A stretch of DNA of 58,390 nucleotides from Limimaricola cinnabarinus LL-001. GTDB taxonomy: Bacteria > Pseudomonadota > Alphaproteobacteria > Rhodobacterales > Rhodobacteraceae. This document shows, one piece after another, positions 19,002 through 29,647 of the stretch. Positions within the stretch are counted from its first letter, which is position 1; the number at the start of each line of letters is the position of its first letter. The notes under the pieces are model-generated. The model was not told the DNA's origin, did no database searches, and saw nothing but the letters and a program-made list of their open reading frames with translations. Where the stretch lies: the NCBI RefSeq assembly GCF_000466965.1, contig NZ_BATB01000014.1, positions 1-58,390 on the forward strand, written 5' to 3'. A program made the translations under genes and the position numbers.

Positions 19002-20297
19002 TCAGCGCGTTTCGATATCCACGTAGTTGCGCGCGGCGGCACCAAGATAAAGCTGGCGCGGGCGGCCGATCTTGAGCTGCGGATCGGCGAGCTGCTCCTT
19101 CCACTGCGAGACCCAGCCGACGGTCCGCGCGAGCGCGAAGATCGGCGTGAACATCGAGGTGGGGAAGCCCATCGCATCAAGGATGATGCCGGAATAGAAG
19201 TCGACGTTCGGGTAGAGCTTCTTTTCGGCGAAGTAGGGATCCTCCAGCGCCACGCGCTCAAGCTCCTTGGCGACCTGCAGCGTCGGGTTGTTCTCGATGC
19301 CCAAAAGCTCGAGCACCTCGTCGGCGCTTTCCTTCATCACCTTCGCGCGCGGGTCGAAGTTCTTGTAGACCCTGTGGCCGAAGCCCATCAGGCGGAACGG
19401 ATCGTTCTTGTCCTTGGCGCGCTCGATGAATTCGGGGATCCGGTCCGGCGTGCCGATCTCGCGCAGCATCTCGAGGCAGGCCTGATTGGCGCCGCCATGG
19501 GCGGGGCCCCAGAGGCAGGCGATGCCGGCGGCGATGCAGGCAAACGGGTTGGCGCCCGAGGAGGAGGCCAGACGCACGGTCGAGGTCGAGGCGTTCTGCT
19601 CGTGATCGGCGTGCAGGGTGAAGATCCGGTCCATCGCGCGGGCAAGGATCGGGTTCACCTCGTATTCCTCGGCCGGGACCGAGAAGCACATGCGCAGGAA
19701 GTTCGACGCATAGTCGAGATCGTTGCGCGGATACACGAAGGGCTGGCCGATCGAATATTTGTAGGCCATCGCCGCGATGGTTGGCATCTTGGCGATCAGG
19801 CGGATCGAGGCGACCTCGCGCTGATGCTCGTCATTGATGTCGGTGCTGTCGTGGTAGAAGGCGGACATCGCGCCGACCACGCCGACCATGGTGGCCATCG
19901 GATGCGCGTCGCGGCGGAAGCCACGGAAGAAGTTGTGCATCTGCTCGTGGATCATCGTGTGACGCGTCACCAGCGTCTCGAACTCCTCGAGCTGCGCCGC
20001 CGAGGGCAGCTCGCCGTAGAGCAGCAGGTAGCACACCTCGAGGTAATGCGACTGCTTGGCGAGCTGGTCGATCGGGTAGCCCCGATGCAGCAGCACGCCC
20101 GCTTCGCCATCGATATAGGTGATGGTGCTGTCGCAGGCCGCGGTCGAGGTAAAGCCCGGATCATAGGTGAAGACGCCCGCCTGCGCATAGAGCTTGCGGA
20201 TGTCGATGACCTCGGGCCCGTCGGTGGGGGCGTACATCGCCAGATCGTAGCTATTGCCGTCGATCGTCAGCTTCGCGGTCTTGGTCGTTTCGGCCAT
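19002..20297 (-). CDS. gltA: Citrate synthase
   Basis: Condenses acetyl-CoA with oxaloacetate at the entry of the TCA cycle. The 431-residue product is the type II (Gram-negative hexameric) form. It has an N-terminal beta domain, [12 protein letters not shown], the histidine of [10 protein letters not shown] and the signature [13 protein letters not shown] with its active-site histidine. GAAGGGG precedes the ATG at 20297. gltX lies 103 bases upstream on the same strand with no evident terminator between, so partial co-transcription is possible. Confidence 0.97.
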   Translation of the reverse strand: MAETTKTAKLTIDGNSYDLAMYAPTDGPEVIDIRKLYAQAGVFTYDPGFTSTAACDSTITYIDGEAGVLLHRGYPIDQLAKQSHYLEVCYLLLYGELPSAAQLEEFETLVTRHTMIHEQMHNFFRGFRRDAHPMATMVGVVGAMSAFYHDSTDINDEHQREVASIRLIAKMPTIAAMAYKYSIGQPFVYPRNDLDYASNFLRMCFSVPAEEYEVNPILARAMDRIFTLHADHEQNASTSTVRLASSSGANPFACIAAGIACLWGPAHGGANQACLEMLREIGTPDRIPEFIERAKDKNDPFRLMGFGHRVYKNFDPRAKVMKESADEVLELLGIENNPTLQVAKELERVALEDPYFAEKKLYPNVDFYSGIILDAMGFPTSMFTPIFALARTVGWVSQWKEQLADPQLKIGRPRQLYLGAAARNYVDIETR

Positions 20298-20400
20298 TCA
20301 GGTCCCCTTCGTTTTCCCGCCGCCGCACAGGTCGCGGCGTGGCGCTCTGATCTCTCGATGCCGCGGTGCAACATAGCGGCGGGAAACAGGCGGGCCAGTG

Positions 20401-21803
20401 TCAGGCTGCCGCGTCCCCGATCCGCGCCACGCTTTCGTCGCGGCCGAGCACCAACATCATGTCGAATACGCTGGGGCTGACCATGCGCCCCGCCAACGCG
20501 GCGCGCAAAGGCCCCGCTATTTTCCCCAGACCGAGCCCATGAGTCTCGGCAAGAGCGGTCACGACCCCCTCCAGCGCGTCACGCTCCCAGCTAGCAGTTT
20601 GCAGCTGCGGCGTCAATTCTGCCAGTATACCACGGGATACATCATCGAGGCTCTTGGCCGATTTTTCATCCGGCGCGATCGGCCTTTCGGTCAAGACGAA
20701 ATGCGCCTTTTCAAGGAGTTCGGGGAAGATCTTGGCCCGGTCCTTGAGATGCGGCATCGCCGCGCGTAGCCCGTCGCGCTGCGCGTCTGTCAGGGGCAGC
20801 TGTCCGGTCGCGTCGAGAAAAGCCTCGAGTTCATGCAGCAGCGCGGCATCGTCCGAGGCGGCGATGTGCTGGCGGCACAGGTTCTCGAGCTTCTTGGTGT
20901 CGAAGCGGGCGGGCGACTTGCCGATCCCCTTCAGGTCGAACCATTCGCGCGCCTCGGCATCCGAAAAAAACTCGGCGTCGCCATGGCTCCAGCCGAGCCG
21001 CGTGAGGTAGTTGCGCATCCCCGCCGCCGGGTAGCCCATCTGCTGGTATTCGGCAGCACCCGTCGCGCCGTGGCGCTTCGACAGCTTCTTGCCGTCGGGT
21101 CCGAAGATCAGCGGCACATGCGCGAAGACCGGCAGATCCCAGCCCATGGCGCGATAGATCATCGCCTGCCGGAAGGCGTTGGTCATGTGGTCGTCGCCCC
21201 GGATCACATGGGTCACGCCCATGTCATGATCGTCGACCACCACGGCGAGCATGTAGACCGGCGAGCCGTCCGAGCGCAAAAGCACCATGTCGTCGAGTTG
21301 GTCGTTGCCGATGGTGATCTCGCCCTGCACCTCGTCATGGATCGTGCTCGCGCCTCGCGCGGGGCCTTGATGCGGATCACGAAGGGCGCGTCGGGGTGAT
21401 CGGCCTCAGCCACGTCGCGCCAGGGCGAGCGATAGAGCGTCGAGCCGCCCGCCGCGCGCGCCTCCTCGCGAAAGGCCTCGATCTCCTCCTGGGTGGCAAA
21501 GCACTTGTAGGCCGTGCCATCGGCCAGCATCCGGCGCGCCACCTCTGCGTGACGCTCGGCGCCCTCGGCCTGGCTGATCGGCTCGCCGTCCCAGTCGAGA
21601 CCAAGCCATGTCAGCCCGTCGAGGATCGCTCGGGTGTTCTCGGAGGTGGAGCGGGCGCGGTCGGTGTCCTCGATCCGCAACAGGAACTTGCCGTCGCGGC
21701 CACGGGCATAGAGCCAATTGAACAGCGCGGTGCGCGCGCCGCCGATATGCAGCGCGCCGGTGGGCGAGGGGGCGAAGCGGGTGACGACCGGGGTCTGGGA
21801 CAT
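20401..21803 (-). CDS. gltX: Glutamyl-tRNA synthetase, frame broken near 21353
   Basis: Charges tRNA-Glu. The N-terminal frame starts at 21803 with [20 protein letters not shown] (HIGH-like motif) and runs to VIRIKAPRE. After that a missing base, probably one C in the plus-strand GCCC at about 21353, shifts it. The second frame continues with [20 protein letters not shown] and holds the KLSKRH motif (KMSKS class). Restoring the base gives 467 residues, normal for the family. As the gene is normally essential, a sequence error is the simplest explanation. The ribosome-binding site is weak. Confidence 0.93.
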
Positions 21804-21854
21804 TTGGGGGAGATTTAACCTTTCGCTAACCATGCTGCGCGCAGCCTTGCTTGC

Positions 21855-23945
21855 ATGGGGGATACTCAGGTCGGGGCGCGGAAACAAGCGTGGCGCAAGG
21901 GGGCGGCCCCGACGCCTCTGGCCTTTCTGGAGGCCGCGCTGGCGCGGCAGCGCGGGCAGCTGGCATGCTGGGCGCCGGTCTGTCTCGGCGTCGGGATCGC
22001 CTGGTGGTTCGCCCAAGGCACGGAGCCGGGAGCACCGGCCTATGGGATCGCAACGGGGGCGGCGTCGCTTTGCCTCGCGCTGCGGGTGGGCTTGCGGCGC
22101 CATGCCATCTGCGCGCTGGCAGCGGGCGGGCTTCTCGTCTGCCTCGGCGTGCTGCTGGCCGGCGCGCGGGCGCACAGCCTGTCCGCGCCGGTGCTCGGGT
22201 TTCGCTATTACGGCCCGATCGAGGGGCGGATCGTCGATATCGACCGCGCCCAGAGCGACGTGCTGCGGATCACGCTCGACCGGGTGCGGCTCGACGATGT
22301 AAGGCGCACGCCGGAGCGGGTGCGCGTGTCGCTGCATGGCGAAGTGGTGGCGCCGCTTGCCCCCGGGGCGCGGGTGATGACAACCGGTCACCTGTCGCCG
22401 CCGCCGGGTCCAGCGGAGCCGGGGGGCTTCGATTTTCGCCGCCATGCGTGGTTCATCCGGCTCGGGGCGGTCGGCTACACGCGGGTGCCGCTGCTTCTGG
22501 CATCGAGCGAGGGGGCCGATGGCGCGTGGCTCGCCCGCGTCCGGGTCCGGCTCAGCGCGGCGATCCGGGCGCGGGTCGGCGGCGAGGCGGGCGGTTTCGC
22601 GGCGGCGGTGGCGACGGGCGACCGCTCGGGCCTCGGGCGCGAGGCCAATGACGCGATGCGCGAATCCAACCTGTACCACCTCGTCTCGATCTCGGGCATG
22701 CACATGGCGATGCTGGCGGGCTTCGTGTTCTGGCTGGTGCGCGCGGGCATCGCCGCCGTGCCGCCGCTGGCGCTACGGTTGAACGCGCGCAAGATCGCCG
22801 CCGCCGCGGCGCTTCCCGCCGCCGCCTTCTACCTCGCGCTCGCCGGGCGCGACGTGGCGACCGAACGCGCCTTCGTCATGGTCGCCGTCTCCTTGGGCGC
22901 GGTGCTGGCCGATCGACGCGCGCTGAGCCTGCGGGGCCTCGCCATTGCGGCGATGATCGTGCTGGGGCTTCGGCCCGAGACGCTGCTCAACCCCGGCTTC
23001 CAGATGTCGTTCGCCGCCGTGCTGGCGCTGGTCGCGGTGATGGGGCGCCTGCCGCGCGGCTGGCACCGGCCAAGCGGCTTCGCGCGGTTCTGGATGCCGG
23101 TGGCGCTCTTGTTGCTCACCTCCCTTGTCGCGGGCTCGGCCACAGCGCCATTTGCGGCCGCGCATTTCAACCGGGTCGCGCATTACGGGCTGCTTGCCAA
23201 CCTGCTCGCGACGCCCGCGATGGGCGGGCTGGTGATGCCCGGCGCGGTGATCCTCGCCGTGACCGGCCCGCTCGGCCTCGATCAGCCCGCCGTGTGGATG
23301 ATCGATTACGGCTCGCGCTGGATCTTGTGGGTGAGCGAGCGGATCGCGGCGCTCGACGGGGCCAGTTCGGCGGTGATCGCGCCGCCGGGCGCGGTGGTGG
23401 CGCTGGTGGCCGCGGGGGGGCTGTGGCTGGTCCTGTGGCGGGGACGGGGCCGTGTCGCCGCCTTGCTGCCGCTCGCGCTTGCCGTGGGATTGTGGAGCCG
23501 AGCCGAGAGGCCGGACCTGCTGGTGAGCGATAGCGGCGCGCTGGTCGGGCTGATGACGCCGCAAGGGCGGGCCCTGTCCAAGCCCACGGGCGACGGCTTT
23601 GCCGCCATGGTCTGGCTCGAGAATGACGGCGACGGGCGGGCGCAGGCCGAGGCGCATGATCCCGTGGCGCTGCCGCGCCGGGACAGGGTGCTGCGGCTAC
23701 GGCTCGGGGCGACCGAGATCGTGCAGGTCACGGGCAAGACCGCGCTCGCGGCCCTCGACGGTTGCGACGGCGCCGACATCCTGATCGCCAACCAGCCCGA
23801 TCCAGCCCCGCGTCCCTGCCTGCGGTTCGACGCGCGCCGCCTGCGCGACACCGGCGCACTGGCGTTATGGCGCGCGCCCGAAGGCCTGCGGATCGAGACG
23901 GTGGCCGATCGCGCGGGCCGCCGCCTCTGGACCAGAGGCCACTAG
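21855..23945 (+). CDS. comEC: ComEC/Rec2 family DNA-uptake channel protein
   Basis: A 696-residue inner-membrane protein. An N-terminal DUF4131 region (two membrane helices plus a soluble OB-like part, residues 40-200) is followed by the Competence domain with the signature [20 protein letters not shown] and about eight helices. A C-terminal soluble part is shorter than a full metallo-beta-lactamase domain and shows no HXHXDH motif, as in many alphaproteobacteria. It would carry single-stranded DNA across the inner membrane in transformation. It is divergent from gltX with about 50 bases between the starts. Confidence 0.9.
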   Translation: MGDTQVGARKQAWRKGAAPTPLAFLEAALARQRGQLACWAPVCLGVGIAWWFAQGTEPGAPAYGIATGAASLCLALRVGLRRHAICALAAGGLLVCLGVLLAGARAHSLSAPVLGFRYYGPIEGRIVDIDRAQSDVLRITLDRVRLDDVRRTPERVRVSLHGEVVAPLAPGARVMTTGHLSPPPGPAEPGGFDFRRHAWFIRLGAVGYTRVPLLLASSEGADGAWLARVRVRLSAAIRARVGGEAGGFAAAVATGDRSGLGREANDAMRESNLYHLVSISGMHMAMLAGFVFWLVRAGIAAVPPLALRLNARKIAAAAALPAAAFYLALAGRDVATERAFVMVAVSLGAVLADRRALSLRGLAIAAMIVLGLRPETLLNPGFQMSFAAVLALVAVMGRLPRGWHRPSGFARFWMPVALLLLTSLVAGSATAPFAAAHFNRVAHYGLLANLLATPAMGGLVMPGAVILAVTGPLGLDQPAVWMIDYGSRWILWVSERIAALDGASSAVIAPPGAVVALVAAGGLWLVLWRGRGRVAALLPLALAVGLWSRAERPDLLVSDSGALVGLMTPQGRALSKPTGDGFAAMVWLENDGDGRAQAEAHDPVALPRRDRVLRLRLGATEIVQVTGKTALAALDGCDGADILIANQPDPAPRPCLRFDARRLRDTGALALWRAPEGLRIETVADRAGRRLWTRGH

Positions 23946-23966
23946 GCGGCCCCGGTCGGGGAAGGA

Positions 23967-24656
23967 TCAGTAGCTGCGGATCAGTCCGACGAGACGGCCC
24001 TGCACCCGGACCTGATCGTCGCTGTAGATCCGCGTCTCATAGGCCGGGTTCGCCGCTTCGAGCGCGATGCGCTTGCCATTGCGGCGGAACCGCTTGAGCG
24101 TCGCTTCCTGATCCTCGATCAACGCCACCACGATGTCGCCGTTGTCGGCGGTGCCGGTCTCGCGGATCACCACGACGTCGCCGTCGTTGATCCCGGCCTG
24201 AATCATCGAATCGCCCCGCACCTCGAGCGCGTAATGGCTGCCTTGCCCGAGCATCGAGCCGGGGACCGTGATCTCGTGGCTGATCTCGCTGATCGCGGAG
24301 ATCGGGACACCCGCGGCGATGCGGCCCATCACCGGCAGGTTCATCGCCATGGCCGCGATCTCGGCGGGCATGGCGGAGGGTTTGGGATCGACGACGGGCG
24401 CGGTGGGGGCGGTGTTTTCGCTGGCAAGGCGCGTCTCCATCGCCTCCGGCAGCTTGAGGATCTCAAGCGCACGGGCGCGGTGTGCGAGGCGGCGGATGAA
24501 GCCCCGCTCCTCAAGGGCGGTGATCAACCGGTGGATGCCGGATTTCGAGCGCAGGTCGAGCGCATCCTTCATCTCGTCGAAGGAGGGCGGAACGCCGTCG
24601 GCCTTGATCCGACGATGGATGAATTCCAGCAGGTCGGACTGTTTGCGGGTCAGCAT
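23967..24656 (-). CDS. lexA: SOS repressor LexA
   Basis: Represses DNA-damage genes and self-cleaves with RecA-ssDNA. The 229 residues include a winged HTH (1-65), a linker with the scissile Ala115-Gly116 bond in GRIAAGVPI, Ser150 in VRGDSMI and Lys188 in ATLKRF. AAAAGGGG precedes the ATG at 24656. A consensus-quality promoter with an overlapping alphaproteobacterial SOS box stands immediately upstream, so it is autoregulated despite following moeA closely. Confidence 0.97.
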   Translation of the reverse strand: MLTRKQSDLLEFIHRRIKADGVPPSFDEMKDALDLRSKSGIHRLITALEERGFIRRLAHRARALEILKLPEAMETRLASENTAPTAPVVDPKPSAMPAEIAAMAMNLPVMGRIAAGVPISAISEISHEITVPGSMLGQGSHYALEVRGDSMIQAGINDGDVVVIRETGTADNGDIVVALIEDQEATLKRFRRNGKRIALEAANPAYETRIYSDDQVRVQGRLVGLIRSY

Positions 24657-24692
24657 GATTGCCCCTTTTCAAGCGCAGACGGTTGGGGCTCC

Positions 24693-24721
24693 GTTCTACG
24701 CACGTTCCCGTTTTGTGTCAA
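24693..24721 (-). promoter_or_regulatory. lexA promoter with SOS box
   Basis: On the minus strand TTGACA (24721-24716), a 17-base spacer and TAGAAC (24698-24693) form a near-consensus sigma-70 promoter. The plus-strand direct repeat GTTC-N7-GTTC at 24693-24707, the alphaproteobacterial LexA operator, covers the -10 and part of the spacer, which is the expected arrangement for repression. Confidence 0.9.
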
Positions 24722-24726
24722 GACGC

Positions 24727-25899
24727 TCAAAGCGTGATCACTTCGACCATCTCTCCCGCATCGCGCGCAGGGTCGCCCGGGGGCTGCACGATCAGGCAAT
24801 CGGCCTCGGCCAGCACCGACAGGAGCGAACTGTCCTGCTTGGAAAAGGCGATGACGCCTTCGGGGCCGCTCATGGCGCGCAGGTAGTGCTCGCGCGGGCC
24901 GTTGGCTGTCAGCGGCGCGGCGAGCCGCGCGAGGCGGCGCGGGGCCGGGGCGGGGGGAAGGCCCGACAGCGCCCGGATCAGCGGCACCAGAAACACCTGC
25001 GCGCAGACCATAGACGAGACCGGGTTGCCCGGCAGGCCCAGAAGCAGCGCCTCGCCGAAGCGTCCCGCCATCAGCGGCTTGCCCGGACGCAGCGCGACCT
25101 TCCAGAAGGCGCGCTCCATTCCGGCCTGTTCGGCGGCGGCCCCCACGAGGTCATGATCGCCCACCGAGGCGCCGCCGATGGTCAGTACGATGTCGGCGCC
25201 GCGTGCCAGATCGAAGGCCTGAGCCAGCGCACCCATGCTGTCGCCCGCGATCGGCAGCAGCCGTGGCACACCGCCCGCCTGCGCCACGATGCCGTGCAGC
25301 CCGTAGGCGTTCGAGGCGATGATCTGGTCGGAACGCGGATCGCCGCCCGGCGCGACCAGTTCGTCGCCCGTGGCGATGATCGCGACCTCGGGGCGGCGCG
25401 ACACGGTGAGGCGGTCGGCGTTCATCGCCGCCGCAAGCGCGAGATCGGCGGGGCGCAGCAGACGCGGCGCGGCCAGCGCGTCGCCGGTCCGGAAATCGGC
25501 CCCGAGAGGGCGGATGTTGCGGTTGTCGGAAATGCCCGCGCCGAGGATGACCGTCTCGCCCTCGCGCGTCGTGTCCTCCTGGATCACCACGCGGTCCGCG
25601 CCCTCGGGCACCGGCGCGCCGGTGAAGATGCGCAGCGCCTCGCCCGGACCGACGCGGCCCGCAAAGGCGTGACCGGCGGCGGCCTCGCCGATCACCGCAA
25701 GACGCGCGGCTTCGCGGCAATCCGCGTCGCGGATCGCATAGCCATCCATGGCCGAGGCCGAGAAGGGCGGCTGGTCGCGCCGCGCCGCGACGGGCGCGCG
25801 CAGCACGCGGTTCAGCCCGGCGGTGAGGCCGACCTCTTCGACGGGAAGGGGAGTGACGAGGGCAAAGAGCCGATCGAGGGCCTGCGCGACGGAGATCAC
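24727..25899 (-). CDS. moeA: Molybdopterin molybdenumtransferase MoeA
   Basis: Inserts molybdate into adenylylated molybdopterin to complete the molybdenum cofactor. The 390-residue protein shows the four-domain MoeA layout: [12 protein letters not shown] near residue 45, [20 protein letters not shown], the [11 protein letters not shown] segment of the MogA-like domain, and [13 protein letters not shown]. It starts with GTG at 25899, overlapping the moaC stop as GTGA, so translation is coupled to moaC. Confidence 0.95.
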   Translation of the reverse strand: MISVAQALDRLFALVTPLPVEEVGLTAGLNRVLRAPVAARRDQPPFSASAMDGYAIRDADCREAARLAVIGEAAAGHAFAGRVGPGEALRIFTGAPVPEGADRVVIQEDTTREGETVILGAGISDNRNIRPLGADFRTGDALAAPRLLRPADLALAAAMNADRLTVSRRPEVAIIATGDELVAPGGDPRSDQIIASNAYGLHGIVAQAGGVPRLLPIAGDSMGALAQAFDLARGADIVLTIGGASVGDHDLVGAAAEQAGMERAFWKVALRPGKPLMAGRFGEALLLGLPGNPVSSMVCAQVFLVPLIRALSGLPPAPAPRRLARLAAPLTANGPREHYLRAMSGPEGVIAFSKQDSSLLSVLAEADCLIVQPPGDPARDAGEMVEVITL

Positions 25900-26366
25900 G
25901 CCTCCCAGCGCCCCGACTTGCCGCCTTCCTTGAGCGCGAGGCGGATGCCCTCGATCTCCATGCCCTTTTCGGCGGCCTTGAGCATGTCGTAGATCGTCAG
26001 CGCTGCGACCGACACGGCGGTCAGCGCCTCCATCTCGACGCCGGTGCGGCCGGTGGTGCGCACGGTCGCGGTGATCCGCACGCCGGGCAGGGCCTCGTCC
26101 GGCTCAAGCTCGATCGTCACCTTCGACAGCGGCAGCGGGTGGCACAGCGGGATCAGATCGGCGGTCCTCTTGGCCGCCATGATCCCGGCGAGCCGCGCGG
26201 TGCCGAGCACGTCGCCCTTGCCCGCGCGCCCCTCGCGCACCAGCGCCAGCGTTCCGACCTGCATGCGCACGGCGCCCGTCGCCACGGCGAGCCGGTCGGT
26301 CACCTGCTTGTCGGTGACATCGACCATGTGGGCGCGGCCGCCCTCGTCGAAATGGGTGAGCGGCAT
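25896..26366 (-). CDS. moaC: Cyclic pyranopterin monophosphate synthase MoaC
   Basis: Acts with MoaA to make cyclic pyranopterin monophosphate in cofactor synthesis. The 156 residues contain [14 protein letters not shown], the active-site segment [13 protein letters not shown], the [20 protein letters not shown] block and [13 protein letters not shown]. The ATG at 26366 overlaps the trpC stop codon by one base (TGATG). The close packing trpC-moaC-moeA is a known alphaproteobacterial arrangement. Confidence 0.95.
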   Translation of the reverse strand: MPLTHFDEGGRAHMVDVTDKQVTDRLAVATGAVRMQVGTLALVREGRAGKGDVLGTARLAGIMAAKRTADLIPLCHPLPLSKVTIELEPDEALPGVRITATVRTTGRTGVEMEALTAVSVAALTIYDMLKAAEKGMEIEGIRLALKEGGKSGRWEA

Positions 26367-27174
26367 CACGCGCCGCCCGGAGCCGTCAGCGGGTTGGCGA
26401 GGATCGTGCGCGTGGCCGCGGTCACGTCCTCCTGCCGCATCAGGCTTTCGCCGATGAGGAAGCTGCGCACGCCGTAGCGGGCGACCTCGGCAAGATCGGC
26501 AGGCGTCGACAGACCACTCTCGGCGACGATCATCCGATCGACAGGCACATGTTTGGCAAGCTTGCGGGTCACGTCGAGAGAGGTCTCGAAGGTCCGCAGA
26601 TCGCGGTTGTTGATGCCGATCATCTTGGAGTTCAACTCTGCCGCGCGCTCGAGCTCGGCGCGGTCATGCACCTCGATCAGCGCGTCCATGCCCCAGCGGC
26701 CGCCGCATCCTCGAGCTCGCGCGCCTGCGCGTCCGACACGCTGGCCATGATGATCAGGATGCAGTCGGCCCCGAGCGACCGGCTCTCGGCCACCTGCCAG
26801 GGATCATAGAGGAAATCCTTGCGCAGCACCGGCAGCGACGTCGCCTCGCGCGCCTGCACGAGGTATTCGTCCGCGCCTTGGAACGACGGTGCGTCGGTGA
26901 GCACCGACAGGCAGGCTGCGCCGCCGTCCTCATAGGCGCGTGCGAGGGCGGGGGGATCGAAATCGGCGCGGATCAGGCCCTTCGAGGGGCTCGCCTTCTT
27001 GACCTCGGCGATAAGGCCATAGCCCTCGCGCGCCGCTTCGGTGAGACGGGCGGCAAAGCCGCGGGGGGCGGGGGCCTGCGCGGCGCGGGCCTCGATGTCC
27101 GAGAGGGGCAGCTCCGCCTTGCGGGCCGCGACCTCTTCGAGCTTGTAGGCCTTGATCTTGTCGAGAATATCCAT
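26366..27174 (-). CDS. trpC: Indole-3-glycerol phosphate synthase, frame broken near 26695
   Basis: Closes the indole ring in tryptophan synthesis (CdRP to indole-3-glycerol phosphate). The N-terminal frame runs from 27174 with [27 protein letters not shown] (catalytic Lys) and [13 protein letters not shown] to ELEDAAAA. One missing base, probably a G in plus-strand CAGGCGG near 26695, then shifts to the frame with [22 protein letters not shown] and VAESGLSTP. With it restored the protein has 269 residues. The start has only a weak ribosome-binding site and lies 39 bases downstream of ung. Confidence 0.93.
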
Positions 27175-27213
27175 GTGAAGGTTCTACCGGGGGAATGGGG
27201 GCTTGGAAAGCGT

Positions 27214-27876
27214 TCAGGAGAGGGGGCCGCACCAGTCGATCGCGGGCGCGCCGCGTCGGTCGAGCCATGTGTCGATGCGCCCGAAGGGGCGGGAGCCGAA
27301 AAACCCGCGCCGTGCCGAAAGCGGCGAGGGATGCGCCGTTTCGATCACGAGATGATCGGGGCCATGAGAGGGGGCGATGAAGGGGGCCGCGACCTTCTGC
27401 GCGTGGTTGCCCCAAAGGAGAAAGGCGCAAGGTCGCGCCGCGACCCGCTCGAGCACCTGACGCACCAGCGCGTCCCAGCCCCAACGGGCATGACCGCCCG
27501 CCGCCCCCGGCTCGACCGACAGCGCGGTGTTCAACAAAAGCACCCCCTGTCGCGCCCAATGGGCGAGATCGCCCGTCTCGGGCGCGCAGCCGATATCCTC
27601 GCGCATCTCCTTGAAGATGTTACGCAGCGACGGCGGCAGCTTGGTCAGCTCGGAGGGCACGGAAAAGGCGAGGCCGGTGGCGTGACCGGGCGTCGGATAG
27701 GGGTCTTGACCGAGAATCACCACGCGCACCGCCTCCGGCGGCGTCAGCTCGAGCGCCCGAAACCGCCGCTCCGCCGCGGGCATGACGGCGGGAAGGGCGT
27801 CGAGACGGTCGCGCAGGGCGGGCCATTCGGCACTGAAAAACGGCAGGTCGGCCCAAGCCTCGGGCAGTGCGCTCAC
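27214..27876 (-). CDS. ung: Uracil-DNA glycosylase (family 1)
   Basis: Removes uracil from DNA to start base-excision repair. The 220-residue protein carries the catalytic water-activating motif [17 protein letters not shown] (Asp58), [18 protein letters not shown] and the minor-groove loop AHPSPLSA with His182. It starts with GTG at 27876, overlapping the trpD stop as GTGA, so it is translationally coupled within the trp operon. It stands between trpD and trpC, an unusual position for a repair gene. Confidence 0.95.
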   Translation of the reverse strand: MSALPEAWADLPFFSAEWPALRDRLDALPAVMPAAERRFRALELTPPEAVRVVILGQDPYPTPGHATGLAFSVPSELTKLPPSLRNIFKEMREDIGCAPETGDLAHWARQGVLLLNTALSVEPGAAGGHARWGWDALVRQVLERVAARPCAFLLWGNHAQKVAAPFIAPSHGPDHLVIETAHPSPLSARRGFFGSRPFGRIDTWLDRRGAPAIDWCGPLS

Positions 27877-28892
27877 GCGCGCCCCGAGGTGATCGCTGCC
27901 AGACGGTCGATGGCACGGCGCGCGGCGCCCGAATCGATGCTCGATGCGGCCATTTCGGCCCCGGTGCGCAGATCCTCGACCCGGCCCGCCACCAGAAGAC
28001 CTGCGGCGGCATTGAGCAGCACCGCGTCGCGGTAGGCCCCCGGCGCGCCGTCGAGCAGCGCTGCCAGCGCGCGACCGTTCTCCTGCGGGGTGCCGCCCAG
28101 GATCGCCTCGAAGGGGTGTTCGGACAGGCCCGCGTCGGAGGGGCTGATCTCGAAGCTTTCGACCCGGCCATTATCGAGCGCGGCCACCTGCGACGGTCCG
28201 CAGATCGACAGCTCGTCCGTGCCGTCGCCGCCATGAACCAGCCAAGCCCGCTGCGAGCCGAGTTGGCCCAGTGTCTCGGCCATCGGCACGATGAGCGACG
28301 CGTCGTAGGCGCCGGTGAGCTGCCGCTTGACGCCCGCCGGGTTGGTGAGCGGGCCGAGGATGTTGAACAGCGTGCGAATGCCGATCTCGGCGCGGATCGG
28401 GCCCACATGCTTCATCGCCGGGTGGTGCATCGGCGCCATCATGAAGCCGATCCCCGCCTCGCGCAGCGCGCGCTCGACGACCTCGACCCCGACCATCACC
28501 TCGACGCCCATCTGGCCCAGCGCATCCGCCGTGCCGGATTTCGAGGAAAGGTTGCGGTTGCCGTGCTTGGCCACCGGCACGCCCGTGCCCGCCACGACAA
28601 AGGCCGTCGCGGTCGAGATGTTGAGCGTGTTCTTGCCGTCGCCGCCCGTGCCCACGATGTCGATCGCGCCCTCGGGGGCCCGCACCTTGAGGCAGCGCGC
28701 GCGCATCACGCTCGCGGCGGCGGCGATCTCCGAGACCGTCTCGCCGCGCATCCGCAGCGTCACGAGGAACGCGGCCATCTGCGCGGGCGTGGCGTCTCCG
28801 TCGAACAGGATGCCGAAGGCCGCCTCGGCCTGATCGCGTGTCAGCGGCCCGGTCAACGCGGCGGCGATCAGCGGCTTGAGCCGATCGCTCAT
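27873..28892 (-). CDS. trpD: Anthranilate phosphoribosyltransferase
   Basis: Transfers phosphoribose from PRPP to anthranilate, second step of the tryptophan branch. The 339 residues include the PRPP-binding [54 protein letters not shown] and [11 protein letters not shown]. The ATG at 28892 overlaps the trpG stop as ATGA; the frame is open further upstream but that part is antisense to trpG coding sense. Coupled upstream to trpG and downstream to ung. Confidence 0.96.
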   Translation of the reverse strand: MSDRLKPLIAAALTGPLTRDQAEAAFGILFDGDATPAQMAAFLVTLRMRGETVSEIAAAASVMRARCLKVRAPEGAIDIVGTGGDGKNTLNISTATAFVVAGTGVPVAKHGNRNLSSKSGTADALGQMGVEVMVGVEVVERALREAGIGFMMAPMHHPAMKHVGPIRAEIGIRTLFNILGPLTNPAGVKRQLTGAYDASLIVPMAETLGQLGSQRAWLVHGGDGTDELSICGPSQVAALDNGRVESFEISPSDAGLSEHPFEAILGGTPQENGRALAALLDGAPGAYRDAVLLNAAAGLLVAGRVEDLRTGAEMAASSIDSGAARRAIDRLAAITSGRA

Positions 28893-29491
28893 GCCGCCAC
28901 CGGGGTGCCGGGCGCATGGCCGGGCAACCGGTCGAGGAAATTCTTGAGCATCTGGTGACCATGCTCGGAGGCGATGCTCTCGGGGTGAAACTGCACCCCT
29001 TCGATGGGCAGGTCGCGGTGCCGCAGCCCCATGATCGTGCCATCGGCCAGCGCGGCGGTCACTTCGAGGCTGTCGGGCAGGCTGTCGCGCTCGACCACCA
29101 GCGAATGGTAGCGCGTCGCCTTGAACGGCGAGGGCAGCCCCGCGAAGACGCCTGCGCCCTCGTGCAGCATCTCGGCGGTCTTGCCGTGCACGATCTCGTG
29201 GCAGCGCACGACCTTGCCGCCAAAGGCCTGCCCGATGGTCTGGTGGCCGAGGCAGACGCCCAGGAGGGGTGTCGCGGTTTCGGCGGCGGCACGGGTGAGG
29301 GCGAGGCAGATGCCCGCCTGATCTGGGTCGCAGGGACCGGGCGAGAGCACGATGCTCTCGGGTGCCATGGCCATCGCCGTCTCGACGTCGATCTCGTCGT
29401 TGCGCTTGACCACGACCTCGGCCCCGAGCTCGCCGAAGTAGTGGACCAGGTTCCAGGTGAAGCTGTCGTAGTTGTCGATCAACAGAAGCAT
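28889..29491 (-). CDS. trpG: Anthranilate synthase component II (glutamine amidotransferase)
   Basis: Supplies ammonia to TrpE for anthranilate formation. The 200-residue class I amidotransferase opens with [18 protein letters not shown], has the nucleophile Cys80 in [16 protein letters not shown], and the His-Glu pair in [21 protein letters not shown] precedes the ATG at 29491. It heads the trpGD-ung-trpC-moaC-moeA block. trpE is 2.5 kb away behind two opposite-strand genes. No leader peptide or attenuator was visible in the upstream 150 bases. Confidence 0.95.
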   Translation of the reverse strand: MLLLIDNYDSFTWNLVHYFGELGAEVVVKRNDEIDVETAMAMAPESIVLSPGPCDPDQAGICLALTRAAAETATPLLGVCLGHQTIGQAFGGKVVRCHEIVHGKTAEMLHEGAGVFAGLPSPFKATRYHSLVVERDSLPDSLEVTAALADGTIMGLRHRDLPIEGVQFHPESIASEHGHQMLKNFLDRLPGHAPGTPVAA

Positions 29492-29647
29492 GGTCCCTCC
29501 GGCCGGGGCGGTTCGGTGCAAATTCGGGGCTACCGTTCGACGGTGGTCCCTTGGTAAGGTCGGGCCATAAATGGGACCGCAGGGCGGGAAACGTCAAGGT
29601 CCGGGTCTGAGGCGAATGCCGGCAAACGGCGCAGCGGGGCAGGAAAC

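Noticed and set aside
18504..19026. Plus-strand open frames between the orphan gene and gltA
   Set aside because: There is no ribosome-binding site or recognisable protein pattern, and they overlap the gltA 3' hairpin.
20401..21330. Short gltX starting at an internal Met
   Set aside because: The HIGH-motif half lies in another frame directly upstream, so this is the 3' part of one broken gene.
29492..29647. trp leader peptide or attenuator upstream of trpG
   Set aside because: No short frame with tandem Trp codons and no terminator/antiterminator pair is visible.
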